NCBI RefSeq assembly: GCF_000426225.1
Contig: NZ_AUEY01000001.1
Coordinates: 62,001 to 126,000, forward strand
Origin: Desulforegula conservatrix Mb1Pa
GTDB lineage: Bacteria; Desulfobacterota; Desulfobacteria; Desulfobacterales; Desulforegulaceae
DNA: 64,000 bases
Direction of reading: 5' to 3'
How positions within the stretch are numbered: position 1 is the stretch's first letter; every line of letters starts with the position of its first letter. This document shows, piece by piece, positions 36,420-47,963 of the stretch. The position numbers and the translations under genes were made by a program. Below the pieces are notes generated by a model, which saw only the letters and a program-made list of their open reading frames with translations, was not told where the DNA came from and ran no database searches.

Positions 36420-37445
36420 TTACTCTCCTTCCTCGAAATTATCCTCAGGGGGTTCAAAACCATCAATTTTCATCCCCAGGGAAAGGCCCATCTCTTCCAA
36501 AACTTCCTTGATCTCATTCAGAGATTTACGTCCAAAATTCTTAGTTTTGAGCATTTCGCTCTCGGTTCGCTGGACGAGTTGGAATATTTTTGTAATATCA
36601 GCATTCTTAAGACAATTTGCACTGCGCACTGAAAGCTCAAGCTCATCTACACTTCTGTAAAGATTTTCGTTATAATTTGTCTTAATCGGCTCTTCAGATT
36701 TCTCTTCGACAGTAGGCTCAATTTCTTCATCAAAACTGATGAATGAATTCATCTGCTCCTTAAGAATTTTCGCCGAGAAAGCCACGGCGTCAACAGGAAC
36801 AATGCTGCCATCTGTCCAGACTTCGAGTGTAAGCTTGTCATAGTCAGTACGCTGACCGACACGTGCATTGCCAACAGTATATCGAACCCTTTTTATGGGT
36901 GAAAAAACAGAATCTATGGAAATGGTACCAACAGGTGCTCTTTCATCTATGTTCTCAGATGCGAGTGCATATCCCTTTCCAACTTTTACAGTCATCACCA
37001 TATTAAGTGTACCACCATCATTTAGTGTAGCAATATGCTGAGATGGATTCAGCACTTCTACCCTTCCATCAGGAGATACAATATCGGCCGCGGTTATTAA
37101 CTTCGGACCAGTCGCTTCTATTGTGATGGTTTTTGGTTCAGGATCGTTGACTTTCAATCTGACTTCTTTAAGATTGAGTATAATCTCCGAAACGTCCTCA
37201 AGAACATTTGGAACCGCACTAAATTCGTGCATAACCGATTCAATATATACAGAAACAATTGCAGCACCATGAAGCGATGACAGGATTGTCCGCCTGAGCG
37301 CATTGCCGATTGTCGTTCCGAAACCTCTTTCAAGAGGTTCGCAGACAAATTTCCCATAATCCGGCGCACCAGTTACCTGAATTCTTTCAGGACTGATCAT
37401 ATCACGCCAATTCATAAACATGAGTTCATTAGAGGATGATGACAT
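36420..37445 (-). CDS. rpoA: RNA polymerase alpha subunit
   Basis: 341 aa. The N-terminal dimerisation domain ([29 protein letters not shown]) and the C-terminal helix-hairpin-helix domain ([52 protein letters not shown]) are joined by an acidic linker. The CTD residues that contact UP-element DNA and activators are in the usual place. In the alpha operon between rpsD and rplQ. Confidence 0.98.
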   Translation of the reverse strand: MSSSSNELMFMNWRDMISPERIQVTGAPDYGKFVCEPLERGFGTTIGNALRRTILSSLHGAAIVSVYIESVMHEFSAVPNVLEDVSEIILNLKEVRLKVNDPEPKTITIEATGPKLITAADIVSPDGRVEVLNPSQHIATLNDGGTLNMVMTVKVGKGYALASENIDERAPVGTISIDSVFSPIKRVRYTVGNARVGQRTDYDKLTLEVWTDGSIVPVDAVAFSAKILKEQMNSFISFDEEIEPTVEEKSEEPIKTNYNENLYRSVDELELSVRSANCLKNADITKIFQLVQRTESEMLKTKNFGRKSLNEIKEVLEEMGLSLGMKIDGFEPPEDNFEEGE

Positions 37446-37521
37446 TTTTAATCTCCAGAGCTATCTCAGAGGAAGATATTGTACACAGATATCCGATTAA
37501 TTCTGATTCTCCAGAAATTTC

Positions 37522-38148
37522 TTACTTCGAATAAAGCTCGACAATCAGCTGTTCCTGAATTGGCATGGTTATATCATCTCTGACTGGTATTGATCTTACA
37601 ATACCCTTGAAGCCTGATTTATCCAATTCGAGCCACTGGGGAATACCTCTGCGAACAACTGCATCCAGAGCATCATTTACAACCTGAACACTGCGGCTGC
37701 CTTCCTTGAGTTCGATAACATCATTTGGTTTGATTACATACGAAGGTATGTTAACCTTTCTGCCATTAACTAGAAAATGGCTGTGACGAACAAGCTGACG
37801 AGACTGTGCTCTCGAGCTTCCGAAACCAAGTCTGTAAACCACGTTATCAAGTCTGCGCTCAAGAGACATAAGAAGATTTGCGCCTGTTACGCCTTTGAGT
37901 CTATCAGCTTTAAAAAAAGTCAAACGAAACTGTTTTTCTGAAAGTCCATAATTTCTTTTAACCTTCTGCTTCTCGCGCAGCTGGATTCCATACTCAGACA
38001 GTTTTGTGCGTCTCTGTCCATGCTGACCAGGTGCATAACCTCTTCTGTCAAAAGCGCATTTATCTGAGTAGCAACGATCGCCTTTCAGAAAAAGCTTCAT
38101 ATTCTCACGTCTACAAATCCTGCAGACTGATTCACGATATCTTGCCAA
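37522..38148 (-). CDS. rpsD: Ribosomal protein uS4
   Basis: 208 aa. The N-terminus [25 protein letters not shown] is the zinc-binding (C+) form. An S4 RNA-binding domain follows ([39 protein letters not shown]). In proteobacteria S4 represses the alpha operon; no leader hairpin was recognised here. Confidence 0.97.
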   Translation of the reverse strand: MARYRESVCRICRRENMKLFLKGDRCYSDKCAFDRRGYAPGQHGQRRTKLSEYGIQLREKQKVKRNYGLSEKQFRLTFFKADRLKGVTGANLLMSLERRLDNVVYRLGFGSSRAQSRQLVRHSHFLVNGRKVNIPSYVIKPNDVIELKEGSRSVQVVNDALDAVVRRGIPQWLELDKSGFKGIVRSIPVRDDITMPIQEQLIVELYSK

Positions 38149-38192
38149 ATCTTCCTCCTTATGATCCTTTTATAAGATTTCTAAAAGTGATC

Positions 38193-38579
38193 TTATACAC
38201 GACGACGCTTTGGTGGCCTGCATCCGTTGTGAGGAACAGGAGTTACGTCTCTTATAAAGGTAATATTGAATCCGGCTGACTGAAGAGCCCTGATTGCAGA
38301 CTCTCTTCCTGCGCCTGGGCCCTTCACGTATACCTCTACATTCTTCATTCCGTGTTCCATAGCTTTCTTGGCAGCGTCCTCTGCAGCAACCTGTGCAGCA
38401 AAAGGAGTACTCTTACGTGATCCCTTGAAGCCATGTGCACCCGAACTTGACCAGGAGATTGCATTCCCGGCAGTATCAGTCACTGTAATAATGGTATTAT
38501 TAAAAGTAGACTGAATATGGACAACGCCACTATAAATATTTTTTTTGACCTTCTTCTTTGTGGTCCGGACTTTCGCCAT
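38193..38579 (-). CDS. rpsK: Ribosomal protein uS11
   Basis: 128 aa, [46 protein letters not shown] is the uS11 core; ends with [18 protein letters not shown]. Between rpsM and rpsD in the conserved order. Confidence 0.97.
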   Translation of the reverse strand: MAKVRTTKKKVKKNIYSGVVHIQSTFNNTIITVTDTAGNAISWSSSGAHGFKGSRKSTPFAAQVAAEDAAKKAMEHGMKNVEVYVKGPGAGRESAIRALQSAGFNITFIRDVTPVPHNGCRPPKRRRV

Positions 38580-38601
38580 GAGTTATTCTGCTCCTATTCA
38601 G

Positions 38602-38970
38602 CTATTTTTTCTTTTTGACGGAAGCTTTTCTAGGCCCTTTTCTTGTCCTGGCGTTCGTCTTGGTTCTCTGACCACGAACAGGAAGTGCCTTACGATGACG
38701 AAGTCCTCTGTAGCAACCAAGATCCATGAGTCTTTTTATTCCCATGGAGACCTGGGCTCGCAACTCTCCTTCGACCGTATATTCGGTATCTATCGCTTTA
38801 CGAATCAGACCGATTTCAGCTTCAGTCAACTCATCAGAATTTCTGGACGGATCAATATCAAGCCTGGCAAGAATATCCTTGGCAGTGCTCCGGCCGATCC
38901 CATAGATATAGGTTAAAGCAATATCCATGCGCTTACGTCTAGGTAAATCAACACCCGCAATACGTGCCAA
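38602..38970 (-). CDS. rpsM: Ribosomal protein uS13
   Basis: 122 aa, [34 protein letters not shown] with the basic C-terminal tail ([23 protein letters not shown]) that contacts tRNA and intersubunit bridges. Starts the alpha operon after rpmJ. Confidence 0.97.
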   Translation of the reverse strand: MARIAGVDLPRRKRMDIALTYIYGIGRSTAKDILARLDIDPSRNSDELTEAEIGLIRKAIDTEYTVEGELRAQVSMGIKRLMDLGCYRGLRHRKALPVRGQRTKTNARTRKGPRKASVKKKK

Positions 38971-38984
38971 ACCTAAGCCCCCCT

Positions 38985-39098
38985 TTATCCTTGCTTCTGT
39001 TTGTGTCTTTTGTCTACACAGATAATTCTAACAACGCCCTTACGGCGAACAACCTTACACTTGCTGCAAATTTTCTTAACCGACGTCCTAACCTTCAT
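38985..39098 (-). CDS. rpmJ: Ribosomal protein bL36
   Basis: 37 aa, too short for a routine frame search. ATG at 39098 with AAGGAG upstream gives [19 protein letters not shown] and ends RHKQKQG. Contains the CXXC-CX..H zinc ribbon of the C+ form. Between infA and rpsM as in most bacteria. Confidence 0.95.
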   Translation of the reverse strand: MKVRTSVKKICSKCKVVRRKGVVRIICVDKRHKQKQG

Positions 39099-39136
39099 TA
39101 TAAACTCCTTAGCTATTCACTATAGATAATCATCGG

Positions 39137-39355
39137 CTATTTGGATCGATATGTAATTCTTCCGCGAGTCAGATCATAAGGTGAAAGTTCAACTGTAACT
39201 GTATCACCGGGTAGAATTTTTATGAAATGCATTCGCATCTTTCCAGATATATGGGCAAGTATTTCATGCTTATTCTGGAGCTGAACTCGAAACATTGCGT
39301 TCGGCAATGTCTCAACTACTGTGCCCTGAACCTTTATAGGTTCTTCTTTTGCCAT
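39137..39355 (-). CDS. infA: Translation initiation factor IF-1
   Basis: 72 aa OB-fold protein ([70 protein letters not shown]). Blocks the ribosomal A site during initiation. map and adk, often found between secY and infA, are absent here. Confidence 0.97.
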   Translation of the reverse strand: MAKEEPIKVQGTVVETLPNAMFRVQLQNKHEILAHISGKMRMHFIKILPGDTVTVELSPYDLTRGRITYRSK

Positions 39356-39412
39356 AATCCACTCCGTTTCTAATCCTTACTGATTTGATTAAGCCATCAG
39401 CTTCGGACAGAA

Positions 39413-40723
39413 TTAATATCTTCCTTTTACCCTTGTGCTGCCTTTTTTCAGGAATCCCTCATAATTTCTTGAAATCATGTGAGACTCAAGCTGCGCCATA
39501 GTGTCAATAGATACACCAACTACAATCAGGAGAGCTGTCCCCCCAAAGTAAAAAGGCGCGTGCAACTGGGTAGCCAAAATAGTCGGCAACACACAGACGG
39601 CTGATATATATAAAGCACCGCCAACAGTAATTCGGGTCAATACCTTATCTATGTATTCAGCTGTTTTAACACCTGGTCGTATCCCAGGAATGAACCCGCC
39701 ATTTCTTTTCATATTTTCAGCAATCTCGTTAGGCTTGAATATGACAGCCGTATAGAAAAAGCAGAAAAAGCAGATAAAAGCAACATAAAATACATTATAA
39801 AATAAAGAACCTGGATGTAAGAAGCTTAGATAATCTTTTAGACCAGGTGCAAAATTGGCCAGAGTTGCTGGAAACATAAGGAGTGACGAAGCAAATATGG
39901 CAGGAATTACACCCGATGTATTTATTTTCAATGGTAGATGAGTATTTATGCCACCGTAGACTTTCCTACCAACAACCCTCTTTGCATACTGAACCGGTAT
40001 TCTTCTTTGCGCCTGTTCCATAAAAACAATGGCAGCTATAACGCCGACAATGATTACAGCAATAAGAATAAGAGAAAAAACACCGATTTCACCGGCAGAA
40101 ACCATCTTAAATGTATTACTTACAGCAGCGGGCATTCTGGCAACAATACCCGCGAATATAATCAATGAAATACCATTACCAATACCGCGCTCAGTAATCT
40201 GCTCACCGAGCCACATTATAAATGCGGTTCCTGAGGCAAGAGTGAGAGCTGCAAGAATCTTAAACCCAAGACCTGGAGCTACAACAATGGGAGCACCACC
40301 TGGGGCAACCATACTTTCAAGCCCCACAGCTATCCCAAATCCCTGGAAAAGACTCAGAATAACTGTAGCATAGCGAGTATACTGGGTAATTTTCTTACGA
40401 CCTCTTTCACCTTCCTTGGAAAGCTGCTCAAGATGGGGTATGGCAACAGTCAATAGCTGAAAGATAATAGAAGCCGTAATATATGGCATAATTCCAAGCG
40501 CAAAAACAGAAAGTCTTTCAAAGGCTCCGCCAGAGAACATATCGAACATTGCAAACAATGTCCCGGACTGAGATTTGAAAAACGATGCAAGAGCGGCAGT
40601 ATCAATTCCAGGTGTAGGAATATGAACACCAATTCTATATACGAATATAAGAACGAATGTTGTAATAATCTTACGTCTTAATTCTGGCAGCTTCGAAATA
40701 TTCTCCATTATATGGCTTGCCAT
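39413..40723 (-). CDS. secY: Sec translocon subunit SecY
   Basis: 436 aa with ten membrane helices; PELRRKIITTFVLIFVYRIGVHIPTPGI, LGIMPYITASIIFQLL and FKPNEIAENMKRNGGFIPGIRPG (the cytoplasmic loop that binds SecA/ribosome) are typical. Central channel of protein export. 5 bp after rplO at the end of the spc operon; its partner secE is at the far end of the same superoperon. Confidence 0.98.
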   Translation of the reverse strand: MASHIMENISKLPELRRKIITTFVLIFVYRIGVHIPTPGIDTAALASFFKSQSGTLFAMFDMFSGGAFERLSVFALGIMPYITASIIFQLLTVAIPHLEQLSKEGERGRKKITQYTRYATVILSLFQGFGIAVGLESMVAPGGAPIVVAPGLGFKILAALTLASGTAFIMWLGEQITERGIGNGISLIIFAGIVARMPAAVSNTFKMVSAGEIGVFSLILIAVIIVGVIAAIVFMEQAQRRIPVQYAKRVVGRKVYGGINTHLPLKINTSGVIPAIFASSLLMFPATLANFAPGLKDYLSFLHPGSLFYNVFYVAFICFFCFFYTAVIFKPNEIAENMKRNGGFIPGIRPGVKTAEYIDKVLTRITVGGALYISAVCVLPTILATQLHAPFYFGGTALLIVVGVSIDTMAQLESHMISRNYEGFLKKGSTRVKGRY

Positions 40724-40728
40724 ATGGA

Positions 40729-41166
40729 TTAAACCTCTACGCTTCCGCCAGCCGCCTGGATCTTATCCACAGCCGCCTTACTGGCTTTATCGACTTTGAC
40801 AGTCAATGGAACTGTTATTTCTCCAATTGCAAGAAGTTTAATACCATCGCGAGGGCCTTTTACAATTCCGGCCGCACACAGTGACATGGCATCAACTACC
40901 GAGCCTGGTTCAAAAATAGAAAGATCCCTTAAATTCACAAGTGCATAGACTTTCTTAAAAAGGTTATTGAAACCTCTCTTAGGAAGACGTCTGTGAATAG
41001 GCATCTGACCGCCTTCAAACCCAGGCCTAGTTCCACCACCGGATCTGGCTTTCTGACCTTTGTAACCACGACCAGCTGTTTTACCTAGGCCGGATCCTAT
41101 GCCACGACCTACGCGCTTGCGTGGCGTATTTGAACCTTTAGCTGGAGTAAGATCATGCAGTCTCAT
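40729..41166 (-). CDS. rplO: Ribosomal protein uL15
   Basis: 145 aa, [45 protein letters not shown] with the Gly-rich N-terminal extension that reaches into 23S rRNA. Confidence 0.97.
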   Translation of the reverse strand: MRLHDLTPAKGSNTPRKRVGRGIGSGLGKTAGRGYKGQKARSGGGTRPGFEGGQMPIHRRLPKRGFNNLFKKVYALVNLRDLSIFEPGSVVDAMSLCAAGIVKGPRDGIKLLAIGEITVPLTVKVDKASKAAVDKIQAAGGSVEV

Positions 41167-41167
41167 A

Positions 41168-41350
41168 TTATTTCTCCACTACTTTTACAAGGTGGCAGAC
41201 TTTGTCTGCCATACCCCTGTTTGCAGGTGTATCAGATATGGTTACAGTCCTGTTGACCTTGGTCAGCCCAAGGCCTTCAAGTATTTTTCTATGCTTCTCA
41301 GGCCGTCCTATCATGCTCTTAACTAAAGTTATTTCTAGCTTCTCAGCCAT
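41168..41350 (-). CDS. rpmD: Ribosomal protein uL30
   Basis: 60 aa from the ATG at 41350 (GGAGAG upstream), [37 protein letters not shown] longer frame starting inside the rpsE stop (41365) is not used because the ribosome site fits the inner start. Confidence 0.95.
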   Translation of the reverse strand: MAEKLEITLVKSMIGRPEKHRKILEGLGLTKVNRTVTISDTPANRGMADKVCHLVKVVEK

Positions 41351-41364
41351 TTTTTCACTCTCCA

Positions 41365-41850
41365 TTAAAGCTCTTCAGGACTCAGGCCGCGTCTTCTTGC
41401 CACCTGATCCCGTGTCTGAAGCATACGAAGGCCATTTATTGTGGCTTTGATAACGTTATGCGGGTTGTTGCTGCCAATGCACTTTGTCAGAATATTTCTG
41501 ACTCCGACAGCCTCAAGAACTGCACGTGCAGCTCCACCAGCAATAAGTCCCGTACCTTCAGAAGCAGGTTTGAGAAAAACTTTTCCGGCGCCAAAACGAC
41601 CTGTTATCTCGTAAGGTATGGTACCATTAATGATGCCCACCTTAGACATATTTTTCTTGGCCTGTTCAACACCTTTACGTATTGCCTCAGGAACTTCTGT
41701 GGCTTTACCAAGGCCGTAACCGACACTGCCTTCGCCGTCGCCTACAACTACAATTGCACTAAAGCTGAATCTACGACCGCCTTTAACAACTTTGGCAACG
41801 CGGTTAATGTGTACAACTTTATCGATTAACTGCTTTTCTTCCTTAAACAA
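41365..41850 (-). CDS. rpsE: Ribosomal protein uS5
   Basis: 161 aa. Double-stranded RNA-binding motif [57 protein letters not shown] followed by the uS5 C-terminal domain ([25 protein letters not shown]). Confidence 0.97.
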   Translation of the reverse strand: MFKEEKQLIDKVVHINRVAKVVKGGRRFSFSAIVVVGDGEGSVGYGLGKATEVPEAIRKGVEQAKKNMSKVGIINGTIPYEITGRFGAGKVFLKPASEGTGLIAGGAARAVLEAVGVRNILTKCIGSNNPHNVIKATINGLRMLQTRDQVARRRGLSPEEL

Positions 41851-41868
41851 GGGAGCCTCCTAATCTGA

Positions 41869-42237
41869 CTAGAAATCCAAACCGGCTTCACGGGCGCCAT
41901 CGGAAACTGCCTTGATACGTCCATGATAGATATATCCGTTTCGATCAAAAACAACCTTGTTGATCCCCTTGGCCAGAGCTCTCTGGCCAACGATTTTGCC
42001 AACGAGTTGAGCCTCTGCCTTTTTATTACCAGAATCAGGAAGTGCCTTGATTTCCTTATCAATTGTAGAAGCGGAAACCAGAGTTGTTCCAGTTGTATCA
42101 TCTATTATCTGCACGTAGATATTACTAAGACTTCTATACACGCACAGACGAGGTTTATCCGAAGAACCTTTTATCTTTTTCCGGATCCTTATCTTTCTTT
42201 TAAGGCGTGCATCATTTTTTGAAATATTTGAAGCCAT
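41869..42237 (-). CDS. rplR: Ribosomal protein uL18
   Basis: 122 aa, basic N-terminus then KPRLCVYRSLSNIYVQIIDDTTGTTLVSAST and GINKVVFDRNGYIYHGRIKAVSDGAREAGL; binds 5S rRNA. Confidence 0.97.
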   Translation of the reverse strand: MASNISKNDARLKRKIRIRKKIKGSSDKPRLCVYRSLSNIYVQIIDDTTGTTLVSASTIDKEIKALPDSGNKKAEAQLVGKIVGQRALAKGINKVVFDRNGYIYHGRIKAVSDGAREAGLDF

Positions 42238-42298
42238 TTCGCCAACCTCATAGCTAATTTAGAAAATCAGCGCTAATCCCAAGAACAAGTCCTAAAGA

Positions 42299-42835
42299 TT
42301 ATTTCTTGCCGGTTTTACCAGCCTTACGCTGAATTGTTTCTTCCAGAAATTTAACGCCTTTACCTTTATAGGGCTCTGGTGGACGCAGTTTTCTGATATT
42401 TGCTGCTATCTGACCCAAAGTTTCCTTGTCATAACCGGACAGTTTGATCTGATTCTTATCAACACTGGCGGTTATATCTGGAGGCAACTTGAAGTCCACA
42501 GGATGCGAATACCCAAGACTGAAGGATATGACATCATCCTTAACTTCAGCCTTGTAGCCGATTCCATTTACTTCAAGAATTCTCTCAAATCCGGTTGTCA
42601 CGCCTGTTACCATATTTGCTATAAGAGCTCGTGTCATGCCTTGAAGAGCACGAGTCTGCCTGCTGGCATCAGCAGGAATAACATTAATGATATTATCTTC
42701 AATTTTCAGTTCAACTGATGAGTGAACTGTCCTCTCAAGCGTACCTTTAGGACCTTGTACTTTGAACACGCTGCCATCAAAGGTAATCTTCGCTTTATCA
42801 GGTACTATAACCGGTTTTTTACCGATACGAGACAT
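42299..42835 (-). CDS. rplF: Ribosomal protein uL6
   Basis: 178 aa from the ATG at 42835 (MSRIGKKPVIVPDKAKI); a frame to 42883 overlaps rpsH and is not used. Two L6 domains, ending with LRPPEPYKGKGVKFLEE and a basic tail. Confidence 0.97.
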   Translation of the reverse strand: MSRIGKKPVIVPDKAKITFDGSVFKVQGPKGTLERTVHSSVELKIEDNIINVIPADASRQTRALQGMTRALIANMVTGVTTGFERILEVNGIGYKAEVKDDVISFSLGYSHPVDFKLPPDITASVDKNQIKLSGYDKETLGQIAANIRKLRPPEPYKGKGVKFLEETIQRKAGKTGKK

Positions 42836-42848
42836 GGTCACACCCCTC

Positions 42849-43247
42849 TTACCAGATTTTGCAAAGGACTTCACCACCGACATTCTGCGTTCTTGCCTGC
42901 TTGTCGGTCATGATGCCTTTTGAAGTGGAAAGAATCGCAATACCAAGCCCATTCAGAACAGGTTTTATATCCTGACTCTTAGAATACATTCTACGGCTAG
43001 GCTTGCTAACTCGCTCAAGACCATATACGGCATGGGTTTGTTTTTCATCATATTTGAGATATAACCGGAGAATTCCCTGCTTGTCATCCTCAATAATTTT
43101 GTAATTCTTTATATAACCCTGCTCCTGCATGACCTTGGCAATTTCTATCTTCAGCTTGGAGCCCGGAACATCAACGCTTTTCAATTTGGCTTTCCCGGCG
43201 TTACGGATGCGGGTCAGCATGTCCGCAATTGGATCAGTCATCGCCAT
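42849..43247 (-). CDS. rpsH: Ribosomal protein uS8
   Basis: 132 aa, MTDPIADMLTRIRNAGKAKLKSVDVPGSKLKIEIAKVM and the C-terminal GIAILSTSKGIMTDKQARTQNVGGEVLC. In E. coli S8 autoregulates the spc operon at rplE; no matching site was examined here. Confidence 0.97.
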   Translation of the reverse strand: MAMTDPIADMLTRIRNAGKAKLKSVDVPGSKLKIEIAKVMQEQGYIKNYKIIEDDKQGILRLYLKYDEKQTHAVYGLERVSKPSRRMYSKSQDIKPVLNGLGIAILSTSKGIMTDKQARTQNVGGEVLCKIW

Positions 43248-43311
43248 AGTCTTCTCCGTATTTGAAACTGCAATTTATTTCAGACATAAAATTATAGCCA
43301 TTATACTGGAT

Positions 43312-43497
43312 TTACCAGCTTGATTTAGTAACGCCTGGCAGCTGGCCCAGCGATGCGAGATTTCTAAAACAGATACGGCAAGTTCCGAATCTGCGCATAT
43401 AAGCCCTGGGCCGACCACAAATCTGGCACCTGCTATATCCCCGAACCGAGAACTTAGGCTTTCTTTTTGCCTTTTCGATCATTGCTGTTTTAGCCAA
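43312..43497 (-). CDS. rpsZ: Ribosomal protein uS14, zinc-binding type Z
   Basis: 61 aa, short zinc form: [39 protein letters not shown] with two CXXC pairs. Longer zinc-free uS14 is not present here. Confidence 0.96.
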   Translation of the reverse strand: MAKTAMIEKAKRKPKFSVRGYSRCQICGRPRAYMRRFGTCRICFRNLASLGQLPGVTKSSW

Positions 43498-43547
43498 AAC
43501 ATCCTCCTTTATGATTCAAGCCGGCAATGTTGCGCCAGCACCGCTCA

Positions 43548-44087
43548 TTAATTTCGGAACGGCATTCCAAGAAGTTTCAAAAGCTCTTTTGCCTCTGCGT
43601 CCGTCTTTGCAGTCGTCACAACGGTAATATTGAAGCCTTTGATTTTTTCTATCTTATCGTAATCAATTTCAGGGAAAATTATATGTTCCCTTATACCTAA
43701 TGTATAGTTGCCTCTACCGTCGAATCCCTTACCTGATACGCCCTTAAAATCACGTACACGGGGCAGAGATATATTAATAAGTCTGTATAGAAAATTATAC
43801 ATCCTATCTCTGCGGAGCGTGACAGAGCACCCGATAGGCATTCCTTCACGAAGCTTGAACGCCGCAATTGACTTTTTGGCTCTCGTAACAACTGGTTTCT
43901 GGCCAGCTATCAGCATGAGCTCATCAGCTGCTGCATCAATTATTTTGTTATTGTTTACCGCTTCTCCAAGGCCCATATTCAGAACAACTTTAGTGATCTT
44001 GGGCACTTCGTTGATATTCTTATATTTATAAGTATCAACAAGTTTTGGAATTATTTCTTCATCATATACTTTTTTTAGTTCTGACAT
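43548..44087 (-). CDS. rplE: Ribosomal protein uL5
   Basis: 179 aa from the ATG at 44087 (GGAGG 6 nt upstream), chosen over the ATG two codons earlier. [19 protein letters not shown] and [30 protein letters not shown] are family motifs; contacts 5S rRNA and P-site tRNA. Confidence 0.97.
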   Translation of the reverse strand: MSELKKVYDEEIIPKLVDTYKYKNINEVPKITKVVLNMGLGEAVNNNKIIDAAADELMLIAGQKPVVTRAKKSIAAFKLREGMPIGCSVTLRRDRMYNFLYRLINISLPRVRDFKGVSGKGFDGRGNYTLGIREHIIFPEIDYDKIEKIKGFNITVVTTAKTDAEAKELLKLLGMPFRN

Positions 44088-44122
44088 GATCATCCTCCGG
44101 CAAACGCTCGAAAGCGGTCATT

Positions 44123-44452
44123 CTATCCGTCGATAAGTTCATTGCATTTACCGCACATCCGAACTTTCTTACCGTCATCGAGTATGCGCATTTTAGCTTT
44201 CATGGCAGACATGCAATGATTGCACATGAGCATCACATTGGAAAGATGAATCGGTGCCTCTTTATCAATTATTCCGCCTTGTCTGTTCTGAGCGTTTGGC
44301 TTAACGTGTCTTTTTACTATGTTTACATTCTCGACAATAACCCGGTTGTCCTTGCGGATAACACTGAGAACCTTGCCGATTTTACCATTGTCTTTACCGG
44401 CAATTATCTTGACTTTATCGTCTTTTTTGATGCAAGTTTTATAAGCTTCCAT
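44123..44452 (-). CDS. rplX: Ribosomal protein uL24, zinc-ribbon form
   Basis: 109 aa. KOW motif [44 protein letters not shown], then a C-terminal pair CNHC...CGKC that can bind zinc, a variant seen in some Desulfobacterota and other phyla. Confidence 0.96.
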   Translation of the reverse strand: MEAYKTCIKKDDKVKIIAGKDNGKIGKVLSVIRKDNRVIVENVNIVKRHVKPNAQNRQGGIIDKEAPIHLSNVMLMCNHCMSAMKAKMRILDDGKKVRMCGKCNELIDG

Positions 44453-44477
44453 TGTTCATTTCTCCGCCGAATGAAAT

Positions 44478-44846
44478 CTACAGCACTTCGGGCGCCAGAG
44501 ACACAATTTTTGTAAAACGCTTTGCGCGGAGTTCCCTTGCCACAGGCCCGAAGATACGCGTGCCGATGGGCTCACGGTTTGCGTTTATAAGAACCGCCGA
44601 GTTGTCATCAAAGCGTATCACAGAACCATCAGGTCTCGACACAGAATGCTTTGTACGCACAACGACAGCTTTTGCCACATCGCCTTTCTTTACTTTTGAA
44701 TTCGGCAAAGCTTCTTTCACGGAAACTACAATTATGTCGCCAACAGTTGCGTATCGTCTCTTGGTTCCACCGAGAACCTTAATGCAATACACTTCCTTGG
44801 CACCTGAATTATCTGCCACCGTCAGTCGGGTTTCTGTCTGTATCAT
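44478..44846 (-). CDS. rplN: Ribosomal protein uL14
   Basis: 122 aa, [49 protein letters not shown]; near-universal sequence and length. Confidence 0.97.
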   Translation of the reverse strand: MIQTETRLTVADNSGAKEVYCIKVLGGTKRRYATVGDIIVVSVKEALPNSKVKKGDVAKAVVVRTKHSVSRPDGSVIRFDDNSAVLINANREPIGTRIFGPVARELRAKRFTKIVSLAPEVL

Positions 44847-44868
44847 TTCCGTATTCCTTATCTAAAAA

Positions 44869-45126
44869 TCAAGCAGCCTTCTCAACGATCTGACTTACCC
44901 GCCATCTTTTAGTTTTGCTTAAAGGTCTGGACTCTATGATTACTACCTTGTCGCCTACCTGGCAAGAATTCTGCTCGTCATGCGCTGCGAATCTTTTATA
45001 GCGCTTGACAAACTTCTTGTAGAGAGGATGCTTTACCGTTCTTTCCACAAGGACGACGACAGATTTTTCCATCTTGTCGCTCACGACAGTACCGAGCAAC
45101 TGCCTTTTCATCCCTCTTTCTTTCAT
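44869..45126 (-). CDS. rpsQ: Ribosomal protein uS17
   Basis: 85 aa from the ATG at 45126 (GGTGG upstream), [46 protein letters not shown] frame to 45165 overlaps rpmC and is not used. Confidence 0.96.
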   Translation of the reverse strand: MKERGMKRQLLGTVVSDKMEKSVVVLVERTVKHPLYKKFVKRYKRFAAHDEQNSCQVGDKVVIIESRPLSKTKRWRVSQIVEKAA

Positions 45127-45142
45127 ATTGCCACCATAATCT

Positions 45143-45337
45143 TTAATTTTTGAGTTCGACTTCACGCATAATTGTATTTATGCGGGCTATATCGCGCTTA
45201 GCAGCTCCAAGCAATCTGTCATTCTCAAGCTGTCCGATACTTTTCTGAAATCTCAGTGTGAAGTGTTTCTCTTTCAGCTCGTTAACCTTGGCAGCCATTT
45301 CCTCTAAAGTAAGCTCTCTTATCTCTTTAGATTTCAT
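45143..45337 (-). CDS. rpmC: Ribosomal protein uL29
   Basis: 64 aa helical hairpin, [57 protein letters not shown]. Start overlaps the rplP stop. Confidence 0.96.
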   Translation of the reverse strand: MKSKEIRELTLEEMAAKVNELKEKHFTLRFQKSIGQLENDRLLGAAKRDIARINTIMREVELKN

Positions 45338-45750
45338 TATATTTCTCCCCTTTCGACAAATCTCGTTTTGAGAGGGAGTTTATGCGACGCCAATCTAAAA
45401 GCTTCCATGGCCACTTCTTTTGAAACCCCTTCCATCTCGTAAAGGATTCTGCCGGGTTTTATTACTGCAACCCATGAATCATGAGGCCCTTTACCTTTAC
45501 CCATACGAACTTCAGCTGGTTTTTTTGTTATGGGCTTGTCAGGGAAAATTCTGATCCACATTTTACCGCCACGTTTAGCAAATCTTGTCATTGCAATACG
45601 AGCAGCTTCAATCTGGCGTGAATTTATATATCCGCATTCAACCGCCTGCAGAGCGAACTCGCCAAAAGCGACTGTTGCACCTCTGGTAGCCTGCCCAGTC
45701 ATACGACCACGCATCTGCTTGCGGAATTTTACCTTTTTAGGACTCAGCAT
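45337..45750 (-). CDS. rplP: Ribosomal protein uL16
   Basis: 137 aa, [56 protein letters not shown] and [23 protein letters not shown]; sits near the A-site tRNA. Confidence 0.97.
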   Translation of the reverse strand: MLSPKKVKFRKQMRGRMTGQATRGATVAFGEFALQAVECGYINSRQIEAARIAMTRFAKRGGKMWIRIFPDKPITKKPAEVRMGKGKGPHDSWVAVIKPGRILYEMEGVSKEVAMEAFRLASHKLPLKTRFVERGEI

Positions 45751-45768
45751 TACTTCTTCTCCTTAATC

Positions 45769-46431
45769 CTAATTACCGGCGGCTGCAAGAGCTGGAGAAT
45801 CTTTCTTGAGAACTTCACCATTGAAAACAAAAACCTTAATACCAATAAGACCGTATGTGGTTTTTGCCTCAGCGAATCCGTAGTCTATATCCGCTCTTAG
45901 TGTATGCAGAGGTACTCTTCCTTCTCTGTACCATTCGGTACGCGCCATTTCAGCACCGGCAAGTCGTCCTGAGCATATTATCTTAACGCCCTGTGCACCG
46001 AAACGCATTGCAGACGAAACGCCTCTCTTCATTGCACGCCTGAAAGCTGTTCTTTTCATAAGCTGCAATGCTACGTTTTCTGCAATTAGCTGTGCATCAG
46101 CTTCTGGCTTTCTGATTTCCTGAATATCAATCAGAACGTCCTGAGTAGTTAGCTTGCTTATTTCATCTTTAAGCTGGGCAATTTCAGTTCCCTTTTTACC
46201 AATGACTATACCTGGCCTGGCTGTAAAGATACGCAGCTTGATGCGCTTTGAAGAGCGTTCAATTTCTACTTTTGAAACGCCCGCATGGGATAGACGCTCT
46301 TTAACAAATTTCCTTATCCGAATATCCTCAAGGATATAATTCGAATAATTCTTCTTATCGGCGTACCAGCGGGAATCCCACGTTCTGATTACCCCTATTC
46401 TCAATCCAACAGGATTTACCTTCTGGCCCAA
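45769..46431 (-). CDS. rpsC: Ribosomal protein uS3
   Basis: 220 aa. KH domain with [26 protein letters not shown] and the C-terminal domain [31 protein letters not shown]. Confidence 0.97.
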   Translation of the reverse strand: MGQKVNPVGLRIGVIRTWDSRWYADKKNYSNYILEDIRIRKFVKERLSHAGVSKVEIERSSKRIKLRIFTARPGIVIGKKGTEIAQLKDEISKLTTQDVLIDIQEIRKPEADAQLIAENVALQLMKRTAFRRAMKRGVSSAMRFGAQGVKIICSGRLAGAEMARTEWYREGRVPLHTLRADIDYGFAEAKTTYGLIGIKVFVFNGEVLKKDSPALAAAGN

Positions 46432-46445
46432 GCTTCGGTCCTCCT

Positions 46446-46784
46446 TTAAGCCATATCATCAGCAACAGTGATGGTAATGTGACTTGTGCGTTTAAGTATC
46501 CTTGCGCCTCTGCCGCGAGCTCTGGCCCGGAATCTTTTCAGCATTGGCCCCTGATCTACCACGATATTCTTAACAATCAGCGAATCAATATCGAGATTGT
46601 TATTATTCTCCGCATTGGCGATGGCAGAACGCAAAATCTTCTCAAGTAGAGTTGCAGCCTTCTGGGGCATGAACTTCAATGTATCAAGTCCGGCACCAAC
46701 TGGCTTACCCTTAACTGTTCCAAGAACTTTGCGGACTTTCTGAGGAGAAATGCGCACATATCGAGCTACAGCTTTAACCTCCAT
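46446..46784 (-). CDS. rplV: Ribosomal protein uL22
   Basis: 112 aa from the ATG at 46784 (AAAGGTG upstream) rather than the GTG two codons earlier. [28 protein letters not shown] and the exit-tunnel loop [22 protein letters not shown]. Confidence 0.96.
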   Translation of the reverse strand: MEVKAVARYVRISPQKVRKVLGTVKGKPVGAGLDTLKFMPQKAATLLEKILRSAIANAENNNNLDIDSLIVKNIVVDQGPMLKRFRARARGRGARILKRTSHITITVADDMA

Positions 46785-46794
46785 ATCCACACCT

Positions 46795-47076
46795 TTATTT
46801 CTTCAGTTTCGATTTCTTATCGGCTGCATGGCCGTAGTAGGTGCGCGTCGGAGCAAACTCACCGAGCTTATGACCCACCATATTTTCTGTCACAAAGACA
46901 GGGATGAATTTCTTTCCGTTATGCACTGCCATTGTGGCACCAACCATTTCAGGCAGTATGGTCGAACGTCTCGACCAAGTCTTTATTACTTTATTGCTTC
47001 TATTGTCATTTGCCGCTAGAACCTTTTGCATCAGCTTTTGGTCAACAAAAGGACCTTTCTTTAACGACCGAGGCAT
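46795..47076 (-). CDS. rpsS: Ribosomal protein uS19
   Basis: 93 aa, [64 protein letters not shown]; typical. Confidence 0.97.
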   Translation of the reverse strand: MPRSLKKGPFVDQKLMQKVLAANDNRSNKVIKTWSRRSTILPEMVGATMAVHNGKKFIPVFVTENMVGHKLGEFAPTRTYYGHAADKKSKLKK

Positions 47077-47124
47077 GTCTACTCCTGCTTGTGACTTCGC
47101 CGCAAGCGGCTCTCTTGTTAGTTG

Positions 47125-47949
47125 TTATTTAGTCCGACGCTTTACTATAAAACGATCAGTAGCCTTGTTATTTCTGGTCTTACTGCCCTTGGTAGGTTTA
47201 CCCCAAGGAGAACAAGGATGACGGCCACCGGAAGATCTACCTTCACCACCACCCATAGGATGGTCAACCGGGTTCATAGCAACACCGCGTACGCTCGGAC
47301 GTACCCCAAGCCAACGAGTTCTACCTGCTTTACCTATACTAATATTTTCATGGTCTTTATTGCCAAGCTGACCAATGGTTGCACGGCATTTAAGATTGAC
47401 CATTCTTACTTCACTTGATGGCAACTTTACAAGAGCATATTCAGTTTCTTTTGCCATAAGCTGGGCATAAGCTCCAGCACTACGAACAATCTGACCGCCC
47501 TTACCGCTCTTAAGTTCAATATTATGTATCAAAGTACCTAAAGGTATCTTTTCAAGAGGCAGCGTATTACCAAGTTTAATATCTACTGAAGGACCTGATT
47601 CAACAACATCACCAACCTTCAAGGCAAATGGAGCAAGTATATAACGCTTTTCACCATCTGCATAATTCAGAAGGGCAATACGCGCTGAACGATTTGGATC
47701 ATACTCTATTGTGGCAACTTTTGCTGGAACTCCGTCTTTATCACGTTTAAAATCGATGATTCTATAGTGACGACGGTTTCCGCCTCCCTTGTGACGGCAG
47801 GTAATTCTACCATTTACATTTCTTCCGCCGGTTTTCTTCAATGTGCTGAGGAGACTTTTTTCCGGCTGATCAGTCGTAATATCATCAAAAGCCGAATATT
47901 CCTGAAAACGCCGGCCTGGCGATGTCGCCTTTACTCTCTTAATAGCCAT
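47125..47949 (-). CDS. rplB: Ribosomal protein uL2
   Basis: 274 aa. RNA-binding core [26 protein letters not shown] and the peptidyl-transferase-centre loop [36 protein letters not shown] with the conserved His. Confidence 0.98.
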   Translation of the reverse strand: MAIKRVKATSPGRRFQEYSAFDDITTDQPEKSLLSTLKKTGGRNVNGRITCRHKGGGNRRHYRIIDFKRDKDGVPAKVATIEYDPNRSARIALLNYADGEKRYILAPFALKVGDVVESGPSVDIKLGNTLPLEKIPLGTLIHNIELKSGKGGQIVRSAGAYAQLMAKETEYALVKLPSSEVRMVNLKCRATIGQLGNKDHENISIGKAGRTRWLGVRPSVRGVAMNPVDHPMGGGEGRSSGGRHPCSPWGKPTKGSKTRNNKATDRFIVKRRTK

Positions 47950-47963
47950 AGTTTACTCCCAGT